Origin: Castellaniella sp041675725
Lineage (GTDB): Bacteria; Pseudomonadota; Gammaproteobacteria; Burkholderiales; Burkholderiaceae_B
Length of the DNA: 40,410 bases
Direction: 5' to 3'
NCBI RefSeq assembly: GCF_041675725.1
Contig: NZ_JBAYTI010000025.1
Coordinates: 1 to 40,410, forward strand
Part shown: positions 1-8,945 of the stretch, one piece after another
Numbering within the stretch: the first letter of the stretch is position 1
How the letters are laid out: every line of letters begins with the position of its first letter
Made by a program: the position numbers and the translations under genes
The notes under the pieces: generated by a model
Databases searched by the model: none
What the model saw: only the letters and a program-made list of their open reading frames with translations
What the model was told of the DNA's origin: nothing

Positions 1-915
1 ATCATCGACGTACCCGTGTCTTCGGTGGCGCTGGCCATCAATCAGCTGGCCCGGGAAAAGGGCAAGGCCTACATCAATACAGGCGCAGGCTCGCCCAACC
101 TGACGGGCAAGGACTGCTCGCCCAACACGGTACACTGGCTGTTCGATACGTGGATGCTGGCCAACAGCACCGGGCGTGCCATCGTCGAAACCGGGGGCGA
201 CAGCTGGTTTTTCCTGACGGCCGACTACGCTTTCGGCCATGCCCTCGAGCAGGATACGGGCGAGGTGGTAAAAAATGCGGGTGGAACCGTACTGGGCAGC
301 GTTCGCATTCCCATGAACACGCAAGACTTTTCCTCGTTCCTGATTCAAGCGCAGGCGTCCGGCGCCAAAATCATCGGCCTGGCCAACGCAGGGTCCGACA
401 CCACCAATTCGATCAAGCAGGCAGCCGAGTTCGGCATCGTCAAGGGCGGGCAGAAGCTGGCCGGGCTGCTGGTCTTCCTGCCCGACGTCCACGGCCTGGG
501 GGTCGAAAAAGCGCAAGGGCTGAATATCACCGAACCCTTCTACTGGGATCTGAATGACGATACGCGCGCCTGGAGCCAGCGTTTTGCCGCACAGAACAAG
601 GGGGTCTATCCTTCCTCGGATCATGCCGGGGTTTATGCCGGCGTGCTTCACTACCTGAAAGCGGTCGATGCCGCCGGCACGGATGATGGCACAACGGTGG
701 TGGCGCAGATGAAAGCACTGCCCACCGATGATCCCTTGTTCGGCAAGGGGGAAATCCGCGCAGATGGGCGCAAGATCCACCCAGTCTATTTGTTCGAGGT
801 CAAGAGCCCTGAAGAATCCACAGGGCCTTTTGACTATTACAAACTGAAGAAAACCATTCCCGCCGAAGAGGCATTTCGCCCGCTCGAACAGGGCGGATGC
901 CCGCTGGTGGACTGA
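1..915 (+). CDS. Liv-type ABC transporter substrate-binding protein (5' truncated by window edge)
   Basis: Periplasmic binding protein of the Peripla_BP_6/LivK family, which captures a small organic acid or amino acid for an ABC importer. The reading frame is open from base 1, so the N-terminus and signal peptide lie outside the window; about 304 residues are visible. Recognisable stretches are FFLTADYAFGH, the LANAGSDTTNSIKQA region and the C-terminal ESTGPFDYYKLKKTIP. These same blocks recur in the protein encoded at 27694-28905, so the two are paralogues. It is followed after 11 bases by an acyl-CoA dehydrogenase and then the LivGHMF genes, so it probably serves that importer. The substrate cannot be told from sequence. 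Family is certain, specificity unknown. Confidence 0.9.
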   Translation: MIDVPVSSVALAINQLAREKGKAYINTGAGSPNLTGKDCSPNTVHWLFDTWMLANSTGRAIVETGGDSWFFLTADYAFGHALEQDTGEVVKNAGGTVLGSVRIPMNTQDFSSFLIQAQASGAKIIGLANAGSDTTNSIKQAAEFGIVKGGQKLAGLLVFLPDVHGLGVEKAQGLNITEPFYWDLNDDTRAWSQRFAAQNKGVYPSSDHAGVYAGVLHYLKAVDAAGTDDGTTVVAQMKALPTDDPLFGKGEIRADGRKIHPVYLFEVKSPEESTGPFDYYKLKKTIPAEEAFRPLEQGGCPLVD

Positions 916-926
916 GAGGCTGTCCA

Positions 927-2075
927 GTGAGTGCGTCTGGCAAGATCGAAATCAATGCGCTGCGTGAAGCCGTCAGGGGTTTTGCGCTGACGGAAATTGC
1001 GCCCTTGGCACGTCGGGTCGACCAGGAAAACTGGTTCCCCCGGCAGCTCTGGCCCGAGTTGGGGGCGCTGGGCGTACTGGGTCCGACCGTCCCGGAAGCC
1101 TATGGCGGGCCTGGGCTCGGTTATCGGGAACATGCCGCCATTTCAGAGGAAATCTCGCGGGTGTCGGGGTCCGTCGGCATTTCCTACGTGGCGCACTCGA
1201 ATTTGTGCGTCAATCAGATCCAGCTGCATGGCACTGACGCACAAAAAAAACGATACCTGCCGCCGCTGCTCAGCGGCGAGGCCCTGGGGGCGCTTGCCAT
1301 GAGCGAGGCCGAGGCCGGCTCGGATGTGGTCTCCATGCGCCTGAGAGCCGAGCGCGATGGCGATGACTTCGTGCTGACCGGGTCCAAGATGTGGACCACC
1401 AACGGCTGGTATGCCGATACCTTCGTGGTGTATGCCAAGACCGAGCCCGATGCGGGCAAGCGGGGCATCACCGCCTTCATCGTCGAGCGCGGCTTTCCGG
1501 GGTTCGAAACCCGGCAGCACCTCGACAAGCTCGGCATGCGCGGCTCCGGCACGTGCGAGCTGGTGTTCGATCGCTGCCGTGTACCGGCGACGAACATCCT
1601 GGGTACGCTCAACGGCGGCGTTCGCGTACTCATGCGGGGGCTCGACTACGAACGGCTCATTGCCTCATCGGCGTGTGTCGGCCTGATGCAGGCCGCGCTG
1701 GACATCGTGTTGCCGTATGTCGTCGAACGCCGGCAGTTCGGCCGGCCCATCGGTGAATTCCAGCTCATCCAGGCCAAGTTGGCCGACATGTACACTCGCC
1801 TGGGCGCCAGTCGATCCTATCTCGAAGTGATGGCCGAACGGGCCGACCGGGGCGAAGCGCTGCGCAAAGAGTCGGCCAGTGTCATTCTGTTTGCGGCCGA
1901 GTCGGCGACGCAGTCGGCACTGGACGCCATTCAATGCCTGGGGGGCAACGGCTATACAAGCGAATACGATGCCGGCCGGCTTCTGCGCGATGCCAAGCTG
2001 TATGAAATCGGCGCCGGCACGTCCGAGATTCGCCGTATGCTGATCGGGCGCGAGATGGTTCGCGACCTGCTCTGA
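927..2075 (+). CDS. Isovaleryl-CoA-dehydrogenase-like acyl-CoA dehydrogenase
   Basis: FAD-dependent acyl-CoA dehydrogenase of about 382 residues, oxidising an acyl-CoA to the 2-enoyl-CoA and passing electrons to ETF. It looks like the isovaleryl-CoA dehydrogenase subgroup: GLDYERL places the catalytic base at Glu242 on helix G, and the C-terminus carries KLYEIGAGTSEIRR, which has Ala where MCAD has its Glu. FGRPIGEFQLIQAKLADMY and DAIQCLGGNGYTSEYDAGR are also typical of IVD. I chose the GTG at 927, which has GAGAGG 7 bases upstream. An in-frame ATG at 897 would overlap the preceding gene and adds residues without family resemblance. It lies inside a transporter operon, suggesting that the imported acid is activated by the ligase at 2876 and then oxidised here. 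Isovaleryl-CoA as the true substrate is inference. Confidence 0.88.
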   Translation: MSASGKIEINALREAVRGFALTEIAPLARRVDQENWFPRQLWPELGALGVLGPTVPEAYGGPGLGYREHAAISEEISRVSGSVGISYVAHSNLCVNQIQLHGTDAQKKRYLPPLLSGEALGALAMSEAEAGSDVVSMRLRAERDGDDFVLTGSKMWTTNGWYADTFVVYAKTEPDAGKRGITAFIVERGFPGFETRQHLDKLGMRGSGTCELVFDRCRVPATNILGTLNGGVRVLMRGLDYERLIASSACVGLMQAALDIVLPYVVERRQFGRPIGEFQLIQAKLADMYTRLGASRSYLEVMAERADRGEALRKESASVILFAAESATQSALDAIQCLGGNGYTSEYDAGRLLRDAKLYEIGAGTSEIRRMLIGREMVRDLL

Positions 2076-2103
2076 TGCGCACGAGAATGAAAGGGCTATC
2101 CAT

Positions 2104-2889
2104 ATGGTGAGCAACGAGCATGTCCTGGAGTGTCGGAACGTAGAACGCCGCTTCGGGGGCCTGGTCGCTGTCAGTGGGGTCGATCTGCAGGTCGACCGGG
2201 GCGAGATTTTCGGATTGATCGGTCCCAATGGCAGTGGCAAGACGACGATGACCAATGCCATCACGGGCTTCTACCCGCCCCAGAAGGGCCGGATTCTGCT
2301 CAACGGCGAAGACATCACCGGATTTGCGCCCCATCGGGTGGCCCGTCGCGGCGTGGCCCGGACCTTTCAGAACCTGGCCTTGTTCAACGGCATGACGGTG
2401 CTGGAGAACATCCTGCTTGGGCGCCATGTGCACATGCATCCCGGCGTCTGGCGCACCTTTCTGTACCCCTGGCTGGCCCTGCCCGAAGAGGTCGCGAACC
2501 GGGCCCTGGTCGAAGACATCATCGATTTCATGCAATTGCAAAGCGTGCGCCATACACCAGTCGAATCCCTGCCCCTGGGGCTGAAGAAACGCGTGGAACT
2601 GGCCCGGGCCCTGGCGGCGGAACCTTCTTTCCTGATCCTGGACGAGCCCATGGCCGGCATGAACCAGGAAGAAAAAGAATACATGGCGCGCTTCATCCTG
2701 GATGCGCGCGACGAACAAGGCGTGACCGTGCTCATCATCGAGCATCACATGGACATCATCACCGGCATCTGCGACCGGATCCTGGTGCTCAGCTACGGCG
2801 AGGTGATCAGCTCGGGTGCCCCGCGCGAGGTCATGTCCGATCCACGGGTGGTCCAGGCCTACCTCGGAGGTGCCCATGCAGCGGCCTGA
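2104..2889 (+). CDS. livG: Liv-type ABC transporter ATP-binding protein (LivG-like)
   Basis: Cytoplasmic ATPase subunit of the branched-chain amino acid/organic acid importer, 261 residues. Walker A is GPNGSGKTT near residue 38 and Walker B is FLILDEPMAGM. The ABC signature is the relaxed LivG form (LPLGLKKRVELARAL instead of LSGGQ). The H-loop is seen in IIEHHMDII, and the C-terminal AYLGG motif is typical of LivG. It is the third gene of the operon and overlaps the acyl-CoA ligase start by 14 bases, which implies translational coupling. It should pair with the LivF at 6762 and the permeases at 4789 and 5680. Confidence 0.93.
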   Translation: MVSNEHVLECRNVERRFGGLVAVSGVDLQVDRGEIFGLIGPNGSGKTTMTNAITGFYPPQKGRILLNGEDITGFAPHRVARRGVARTFQNLALFNGMTVLENILLGRHVHMHPGVWRTFLYPWLALPEEVANRALVEDIIDFMQLQSVRHTPVESLPLGLKKRVELARALAAEPSFLILDEPMAGMNQEEKEYMARFILDARDEQGVTVLIIEHHMDIITGICDRILVLSYGEVISSGAPREVMSDPRVVQAYLGGAHAAA

Positions 2890-4798
2890 GCTCGGTTTGC
2901 CGGCCGATGCAAGCCTGATCCGCCTGCTTGCGGCGAACGCGGGCTCGCATCCGGACGGGATCGCTTTTCGCGAGAAAGACAAGGGTATTTGGCACCAGAC
3001 CCGCTGGCAGGAAGCCTATGACGCCGTCCTGTGCTGTGCCGCAGGCTTGCAGGAAGCCGGTTTGCGTGCCCACGAGGGGGTGCTCGTGCTGGGCGACAAC
3101 CGGCCGAACCTGTACATGAGCATGGTGGCGGCCAGCGCGCTGAAAGCCTATGCGATGCCTTTGTATCCGAGCGCATCGGTCGATGAGATCCTGCTCATCC
3201 ACGGCGACATTCCGTTCCGGTTCGTGTTCGCCGAAGACCAGGAGCAGGTCGACAAGGCGCTCGAATTGCGTGAACGGGGCGCGCGCATCGATACGATCAT
3301 CTACGACAATCCGCGCGGCTTGTCGGGCTATACGCCGCCGGGGCTGATGCCCTGGACGCAGTTGCTGGCGCACGGCCGGGCGCAGCTGGCGGCGGACGGC
3401 ATCCGGGCCCAGACGCTGCTTCAGGCCAGCGGGCCGCAGGATCCCGCGGTGCTCATTCATTCCTCGGGTACCACCGGCAAGCCCAAGGGGCTGGTGCTCT
3501 CGCATCGCAACGTGCTGTCGGCGGTGCACAGTGCCTATCGGGCGGGGGCCTACGAGTTCAACGAGTCCGTCCTGGCCTACCTGCCCATGGCCTGGGTGGG
3601 GGATTTCGTGCTCACGCTGTGCGCCGGTCTGGCCTTGCGCTTCACCATCAACGTGCCCGAGGACGCCGAGACCGTCATGCAGGACCTGCGCGAGATCGCG
3701 CCCAGCTTCTATCTGGCGGCCCCGCGCAGCTGGGATGGGATGCTGACCGGCATCCAGGTGCGCATGGAAGACTCCACCCGGCTGAAGCGGTTCGCCTACC
3801 GGTATTTCATGGAGTCCGCCATTGCCGACGAACGCAGGAAGCTGGCGGGGCAGGCGCCGTCCGTGCTGGGCCGCGTCAAGCGCCAAGTGGGCGAATGGCT
3901 GGTGATGGGGCCGATCAAAGATCAACTGGGCATGACGCAATTGCGCAACGCCTTTACCGGCGGCGAGGCGATTGGCGAGGATACCTTCGTCTTCTATCGG
4001 GCGCTGGGTATCAATCTGCGCCAGCTGTACGGTCAGACCGAGAGCAGTGCGCTGGTCGCCATGCAGGCGGTCGACGAGGTACAGCTGCACACGGTGGGGC
4101 GGCCGCTGCCGGGCATCGCCGTGAAGATCGATGACCAGGGAGAGATCCTGTTGCAGGCCGACAGCATATTTTCCGGCTACCACGACAACCCGGACGCCAC
4201 CGTCAAAACGCTCGAGTCCGGTTGGCTGCATACGGGCGATGCGGGCTATGTCGAACCCGACGGGCACCTGGTCGTCTTGGGCCGGATCTCCGAAGTGGTG
4301 CACACGGCCGAAGGGGAACGCTACATCCCGAACTACATCGAGAACCAGCTGAAGTTCAGCCCGTACATCAAGGACGTGGCGGTGCTGGGCCGTGGCCGGT
4401 CAACGCTGGCGGCCCTGGTCTGCATCGACCTGGAGACCGTGGGGCATTGGGCCGAGGTGCAGGGGATTTCCTATATTTCGTATGCCGACCTGTCGCAGAA
4501 ACCGCCGGTGATCGAGCTGATCAAGGCGGCGGTGCAGCGGGTCAACACGAAACTGCCCGAGGCGCTTCGGGTGCGCCGCATCGTAAACCTGCCCAAGGAG
4601 TTCGATGCCGATGACGGCGAGATCACGCGCAACCGGAAGTTGCGCCGCAATGTGGTCGAAGAGCGCTATACCACGGTGATCGAAGCCATCTACAGCACCC
4701 AATCGGAGGTGGGCGTGCGTATTCCAGTGATCTACGAAACGGGCGAGAAGGGGTTCATCGAGCGCGCCCTGCTGATCGAGGACGTGGCATGGACCTGA
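2876..4798 (+). CDS. AMP-forming acyl-CoA synthetase (long-chain-type)
   Basis: Adenylate-forming ligase of 640 residues that activates a carboxylic acid with ATP and CoA. The P-loop motif is HSSGTTGKPKGLVLSH, the A5 motif YGQTESS and the A7/A8 region GWLHTGDAGYVEPDGH. The C-terminal TRNRKLRRN region carries the probable catalytic lysine. The start ATG at 2876 follows GGAGG by 5 bases and lies inside the end of livG; an upstream in-frame ATG at 2816 would add residues unlike the family. The stop overlaps livH by 10 bases. A ligase embedded between transporter genes suggests that the imported substrate is trapped as its CoA ester at once. The substrate class (fatty, branched or aryl acid) is not resolved. 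Confidence 0.9.
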   Translation: MQRPELGLPADASLIRLLAANAGSHPDGIAFREKDKGIWHQTRWQEAYDAVLCCAAGLQEAGLRAHEGVLVLGDNRPNLYMSMVAASALKAYAMPLYPSASVDEILLIHGDIPFRFVFAEDQEQVDKALELRERGARIDTIIYDNPRGLSGYTPPGLMPWTQLLAHGRAQLAADGIRAQTLLQASGPQDPAVLIHSSGTTGKPKGLVLSHRNVLSAVHSAYRAGAYEFNESVLAYLPMAWVGDFVLTLCAGLALRFTINVPEDAETVMQDLREIAPSFYLAAPRSWDGMLTGIQVRMEDSTRLKRFAYRYFMESAIADERRKLAGQAPSVLGRVKRQVGEWLVMGPIKDQLGMTQLRNAFTGGEAIGEDTFVFYRALGINLRQLYGQTESSALVAMQAVDEVQLHTVGRPLPGIAVKIDDQGEILLQADSIFSGYHDNPDATVKTLESGWLHTGDAGYVEPDGHLVVLGRISEVVHTAEGERYIPNYIENQLKFSPYIKDVAVLGRGRSTLAALVCIDLETVGHWAEVQGISYISYADLSQKPPVIELIKAAVQRVNTKLPEALRVRRIVNLPKEFDADDGEITRNRKLRRNVVEERYTTVIEAIYSTQSEVGVRIPVIYETGEKGFIERALLIEDVAWT

Positions 4799-5676
4799 TC
4801 TACTATCTCGAGCTCGCCGTCAATGGTGCGATGGGCGGCCTGATGTACGCCCTGGTTGCCATGGGCATCGTGCTGATCTACAAGTCCTCCTCGGTGCCCA
4901 ACCTGGCACAGGGGGCCCTGACCATGGCTGCGGCCTACATTGTCCTTGCGTTCTCGGACGCCCTGGGTATCGCGCCGCTGCTGGCCATCCCGTTGGCCGC
5001 GTTGGCGATGTTCCTGGCGGGGATGCTGATCGAGAGGGTGGCCTTGCGCCGGCTGGCGGGTTGGCCCATCGTGATGGTCCTGATGATGACCCTGGGCCTG
5101 GACATCTTCATACGCGCCATCACGCTGACATTCTGGGGGGGTAGCGCCCGGACTCTGCAACTGGGGATTCCCGACACCCCCCTGTTCATCGGCCCGCTGC
5201 TCATCAACCGCGCGTATCTGGTGGGTGCGGTCGTGGCACTGGTGTTCTTTGCCATCTTTCGGTTCTTTTTTCGCACGCGTCGCGGCATTTTGTTGCGGGC
5301 CATCGCGGATGATTACGTGGCCTCGTGGTCCGTGGGGATTTCAGTGGAGCACGGCGTGGCGCTGTCCTGGGCACTTTCGTCCCTGACGGCCACGGCAGCC
5401 GGCGCCTTGTGGGGCTCGGTGCAGACGGTCGACCAGGGCTTGTCGCTGCTGCTGCTCAAGGGCCTGACGGTCGCCGTGCTCGGCGGGCTGGATTCGATCG
5501 GCGGGGCCGTGCTCGCCGGGCTGCTGCTGGGGATTGTGGAAAACATCCTGGCAGGGTATCTCGATCCGCTGCTGGGGGGCGGGACCCGCGAGCTGGTCGT
5601 GGCGCTGGTACTGATCCTGACCATCATGATTCGGCCGTTCGGCCTGTTTGGCAAGCACGATATCGAGAGGATCTAG
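4789..5676 (+). CDS. livH: Liv-type ABC transporter permease (LivH-like)
   Basis: Integral inner-membrane permease of 295 residues with about eight hydrophobic segments. It carries the family's N-terminal GAMGGLMYALVAMGIVLIYK stretch and the cytoplasmic loop around AVLGGLDSIGGAVLAGLLLG, which contacts the ATPases. The start overlaps the ligase stop (4798) and livM starts 3 bases after its stop, so it sits within a tightly coupled operon. It forms the transmembrane heterodimer with LivM. Confidence 0.93.
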   Translation: MDLIYYLELAVNGAMGGLMYALVAMGIVLIYKSSSVPNLAQGALTMAAAYIVLAFSDALGIAPLLAIPLAALAMFLAGMLIERVALRRLAGWPIVMVLMMTLGLDIFIRAITLTFWGGSARTLQLGIPDTPLFIGPLLINRAYLVGAVVALVFFAIFRFFFRTRRGILLRAIADDYVASWSVGISVEHGVALSWALSSLTATAAGALWGSVQTVDQGLSLLLLKGLTVAVLGGLDSIGGAVLAGLLLGIVENILAGYLDPLLGGGTRELVVALVLILTIMIRPFGLFGKHDIERI

Positions 5677-5679
5677 ACG

Positions 5680-6753
5680 ATGTTCTACCGACAGGCGGGT
5701 GTCTTCCACACCGATTATGCTTCCGACTCATCGCTGTTCCCGATCCGGTTCGAGCGCCGCGCCATGTGGCTCATTCTGGCGCTTGCGCTCGTGGCGCCCT
5801 ATGTGCTGGATTCGCTGGTGCTGGTCAGCTATGTCCAGCCCTGGCTGATCTGGACCTCGGCCGTGCTGGGGCTGAACCTGATTCTGGGCTGGGCCGGGCA
5901 GTTCCATTTTGGCTATGCGGCCATCATGGGCATCGGCGCCTATGCCAGCGTCCATGCCACAAGAAACGGCGTGCCCTGGGAGTTCGCCATCGTGCTGGGC
6001 GGCATTGCCGCCAGCGTCATCGGCATGGTCTTTGCCTTTGCGGCGCTGCGGGTCAAAGGTCTGTATCTTGCGCTGTCGACCCTGGCCATGCAGTTCGTGA
6101 TGGATTGGGTCATCTCGCACGTGCCGGCGGTCAGCGGCGGCGTTTCGGCCACCCTGCAATCGCCGCCCATCAAGCTGCTGGGCCAGACGATCACGTCAGA
6201 GGCCGGTCTGTATTACATCGTACTGGCCTGGGTGGTGCTGGTCACGCTGTTCATGTTGAATCTGCGCCGCAGCGCCTTGGGGCGCGCGTTCATCGCCGTG
6301 CGTGAAAAGGACTTTGCCGCCGCCGTGATCGGCGTACAAAGCTTCTACTACAAGCTGGTCGCCTTTGCCGTGTCTGCGTTCATTGGCGGGGTGAGCGGCG
6401 CCATTCTCATTTTCTGCTTCTACAGGGCGATCACGGCCGAGCAGTTTTCGATCGAGGTCTCGATTCAGCTGTTGGCCATGACCATCATCGGCGGCCTGGG
6501 CAGCATCATCGGCAGTTTCTTCGGCGCCGCCTTCATCCTCTTGCTGCCAGGGCAGATCAACACCCTGATGACCTGGATCGCCCAGACATTCAGCCTGCCG
6601 ATCGGGCCCGAGACCTTGTCCCATATTCCCCACGTGATTTATGGCGCCGCCATCATTCTGGTGCTGCTCATCGAACCCATGGGGTTGGGGAAAATGTACC
6701 GGAACGTGCGCAATTACCTGATGGTCTGGCCTTATGGCTACCTGCGCAAATAG
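5680..6753 (+). CDS. livM: Liv-type ABC transporter permease (LivM-like)
   Basis: Second membrane subunit of the importer, 357 residues. A polar N-terminal tail of about 28 residues precedes the first membrane span. GWAGQFHFGYAAIMGIGAYAS, RVKGLYLALSTLAMQF and the ATPase-docking IIGGLGSIIGSFFGA are LivM hallmarks. It begins 3 bases after livH and ends 8 bases before livF. The C-terminal extension (GKMYRNVRNYLMVWPYGYLRK region) is charged and probably cytoplasmic. Confidence 0.93.
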   Translation: MFYRQAGVFHTDYASDSSLFPIRFERRAMWLILALALVAPYVLDSLVLVSYVQPWLIWTSAVLGLNLILGWAGQFHFGYAAIMGIGAYASVHATRNGVPWEFAIVLGGIAASVIGMVFAFAALRVKGLYLALSTLAMQFVMDWVISHVPAVSGGVSATLQSPPIKLLGQTITSEAGLYYIVLAWVVLVTLFMLNLRRSALGRAFIAVREKDFAAAVIGVQSFYYKLVAFAVSAFIGGVSGAILIFCFYRAITAEQFSIEVSIQLLAMTIIGGLGSIIGSFFGAAFILLLPGQINTLMTWIAQTFSLPIGPETLSHIPHVIYGAAIILVLLIEPMGLGKMYRNVRNYLMVWPYGYLRK

Positions 6754-6761
6754 AGGCTGAC

Positions 6762-7571
6762 ATGAGCGAGACCACTCGACCCATCCTGGACGTGGAGAAT
6801 ATCGAGGTCATTTATGACCGGATCGCGCTGGCCATCAAGGGGGTGTCCATCCAGGTGCCCGCGGGCGGCATGGTGGCGCTGCTGGGGGCCAACGGCGCGG
6901 GCAAGAGCACGGCGCTGAAGGCGATCAGCGGGCTGCTCAGGCCCGAGCGCGGCGAAGTCACGCGCGGCACGCTGCATTTCGATGCCCAGGATATCTCCGC
7001 GCTTTCACCGCAGCAGCGCGTGCGCCTTGGCATCGTGCAGGTGCTCGAGGGCCGGCGGGTCTTCGAACACCTCAGTGCCGATGAAAACCTGATCGCCGCT
7101 TCGGCGGTGGCGCGAACCAGCCGGCACGAGACCGCCCGCAACCGGGACATGGTCTATGGCTATTTCCCCCGCCTGCACCAGCGGCGTACCGCACTGGCCG
7201 GGCTGCTCTCGGGGGGCGAGCAGCAAATGCTCGCGATCGGCCGGGCGCTGATGACCAATCCGCGCTTGCTGATGCTCGACGAGCCCAGCCTCGGGCTGGC
7301 CCCGCTTCTGGTGGCGGAAATCTTCAGCATCGTGCAGAGCATCAATGCCAAAGAGGGGCTGTCGGTGCTGCTGGTCGAACAAAATGCCATCGCCGCGCTC
7401 GAGGTCGTGTCGCATGGCTACCTGATAGAGAACGGCCGGATTGTGATGCATGACAGCGCACAGGCCATGAAGCGCAATCCTGATATTCAGGAATTTTATC
7501 TTGGAGGTTCGGACAACAAGGATTTTGGAGCAATCAAGCATTATCGCCGGCGCAAGCGCTGGCTCAGCTGA
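6762..7571 (+). CDS. livF: Liv-type ABC transporter ATP-binding protein (LivF-like)
   Basis: Second ATPase subunit, 269 residues. Walker A is GANGAGKSTALK, the full ABC signature is LSGGEQQMLAIGRAL and Walker B is LLMLDEPSLGLAP. The H-loop lies just after LLVEQNA. The family body ends near EFYLGG. A basic tail of about 20 residues (ending YRRRKRWLS) follows and is longer than in typical LivF proteins. The gene is 25 bases upstream of the second substrate-binding protein. Confidence 0.93.
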   Translation: MSETTRPILDVENIEVIYDRIALAIKGVSIQVPAGGMVALLGANGAGKSTALKAISGLLRPERGEVTRGTLHFDAQDISALSPQQRVRLGIVQVLEGRRVFEHLSADENLIAASAVARTSRHETARNRDMVYGYFPRLHQRRTALAGLLSGGEQQMLAIGRALMTNPRLLMLDEPSLGLAPLLVAEIFSIVQSINAKEGLSVLLVEQNAIAALEVVSHGYLIENGRIVMHDSAQAMKRNPDIQEFYLGGSDNKDFGAIKHYRRRKRWLS

Positions 7572-7596
7572 AACACACCTGTATGGGAGACATGGA

Positions 7597-8853
7597 ATGA
7601 AAAAGGCCAAGATACTACAGACATTTTTCGCATTTTCTGCACTGGCGTGCCTATCGGGCGGTGCCCAGGCGCAGACCGGGGACACCATCAAGTTCGGGCT
7701 CTGCTACGACCTGAGCAAAGCCTACAGCTTTGCCGTACCGCAGATGGCGCAGGCCGCCCAGGATTACGCCACCCTGCTCAACCAGGACGGCGGCATCGAG
7801 GGCAAGAAGATCGAGGTGATTGTCCAGGATACGGGCAACGAGCCGCAACGGGGCATCGAATGCTACGAAAAACTCAAACGTGACGGGGTCATGGTGTTCG
7901 ACTACATGTCCACGCCGGTATCCCGTGCCGTGCTGCCCAGGCAGATGGAAGACGGCAACATCATGCTGCAGTCCTTCGTCGGGCGGGGCGATGCCGTGAA
8001 CGGCGAGGTGTTCCAGTGGGTGTTCCCGGTGGGGCCCACGTACTGGGGGCAGGTGGCCAACGACGTCCAGTACATCAAGACTTTGCAGGACGGCAATTTG
8101 AAGGGCGTCAAGATCGCCTTCATCTATCCGGATTACGCCTTTGGCCAGGAACCCATTCCGGTCCTGAAGACGCTGGCGGAAAAAGAGGGCTTCGACCTGC
8201 AGCTGTTCCCGAATCCGCTGCCGGGCCGCGACCAGGCTTCGGTCTGGACGCAGATCCGGCGCTTCAATCCAGACTACGTCATTTCCTGGAACCTGTCGGC
8301 CATGCACGTCGTGGCGGCCCGTGAAATGAAGCGCAACGGGATTCCGATGGACAAGCTGATCACCGTCAACTGGCTCAACGAGGTCGATATCAACAACATC
8401 GGCGCGGCAGAGGCCAAGGGGTTACGGCGCGGCACCAATGTCGTGGGCGGGCGGGATCACCCGATGATGCAGCGCATCATCAAAGAAGTCTATGACGCCG
8501 GCAAGGGCAATGGCGACGTGAAGACGCTCGACGACATCTACTACAACAACGGCCTGGCGACGTATTCGGTCGTGTTCGAGGGCGTCAAGCAGGCGATCCG
8601 CAATGAGGGCTGGCCTCTGACCCCGGCGAAGATCAAAGCGGGCCTGGAGAGCCTGCGCGACTTCGATGCAAACGGCTTCATGGCGCCCGTCACGGTCACC
8701 GCGCAGGATCACGGCGGTGGCGGCAAGACCCGCGTGGACATGTGGGATGGGACCCAGTGGGTGCCGCAGTCCGATTGGTTCGCCGCCTATACCGACGTGG
8801 TCAACGAACTCGTGCAGGAACAGTCGGCCGAGTTCGCGCGGACGGGTCAATGA
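7597..8853 (+). CDS. ABC transporter substrate-binding protein (second of the operon)
   Basis: Periplasmic binding protein of 418 residues with a clear signal peptide (MKKAK, hydrophobic core, cleavage after AQA near residue 27). The mature protein begins TGDTIKFGLCYDLSKAYSF, a COG0683-type start. It belongs to a different subgroup from the truncated protein at 1-915: the FLTADYAFGH block is replaced by FIYPDYAFGQEP. The ATG at 7597 has GGGAGA upstream and gives a perfect signal peptide, so longer in-frame starts were discarded. It is the last gene of the operon; a strong terminator follows at 8894. Two distinct binding proteins for one LivGHMF set would widen the substrate range. Confidence 0.9.
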   Translation: MKKAKILQTFFAFSALACLSGGAQAQTGDTIKFGLCYDLSKAYSFAVPQMAQAAQDYATLLNQDGGIEGKKIEVIVQDTGNEPQRGIECYEKLKRDGVMVFDYMSTPVSRAVLPRQMEDGNIMLQSFVGRGDAVNGEVFQWVFPVGPTYWGQVANDVQYIKTLQDGNLKGVKIAFIYPDYAFGQEPIPVLKTLAEKEGFDLQLFPNPLPGRDQASVWTQIRRFNPDYVISWNLSAMHVVAAREMKRNGIPMDKLITVNWLNEVDINNIGAAEAKGLRRGTNVVGGRDHPMMQRIIKEVYDAGKGNGDVKTLDDIYYNNGLATYSVVFEGVKQAIRNEGWPLTPAKIKAGLESLRDFDANGFMAPVTVTAQDHGGGGKTRVDMWDGTQWVPQSDWFAAYTDVVNELVQEQSAEFARTGQ

Positions 8854-8893
8854 TTTGTCGTCATGACGGGGTTTTGATGAGCTGATTGACGCG

Positions 8894-8931
8894 ATGGCCT
8901 GCGACCCCGGCAGGCCATCCGTCATTTTTTT
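8894..8931 (+). terminator. Rho-independent terminator of the Liv-type operon
   Basis: A perfect 9-bp stem ATGGCCTGC/GCAGGCCAT (8894-8902 and 8910-8918) with a 7-base loop is followed by a run of seven T (8925-8931). It lies 41 bases after the stop of the substrate-binding gene and ends 14 bases before the next start codon. Confidence 0.9.
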
Positions 8932-8945
8932 ATGGCAAGTGGGAA

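Noticed and set aside
2831..4303. 490-codon open frame on the minus strand opposite the acyl-CoA ligase
   Set aside because: High-GC shadow frame; the composition is low-complexity His/Arg/Gln-rich and the plus-strand frame has clear family motifs. The same applies to 11712-13220 and other long antisense frames.
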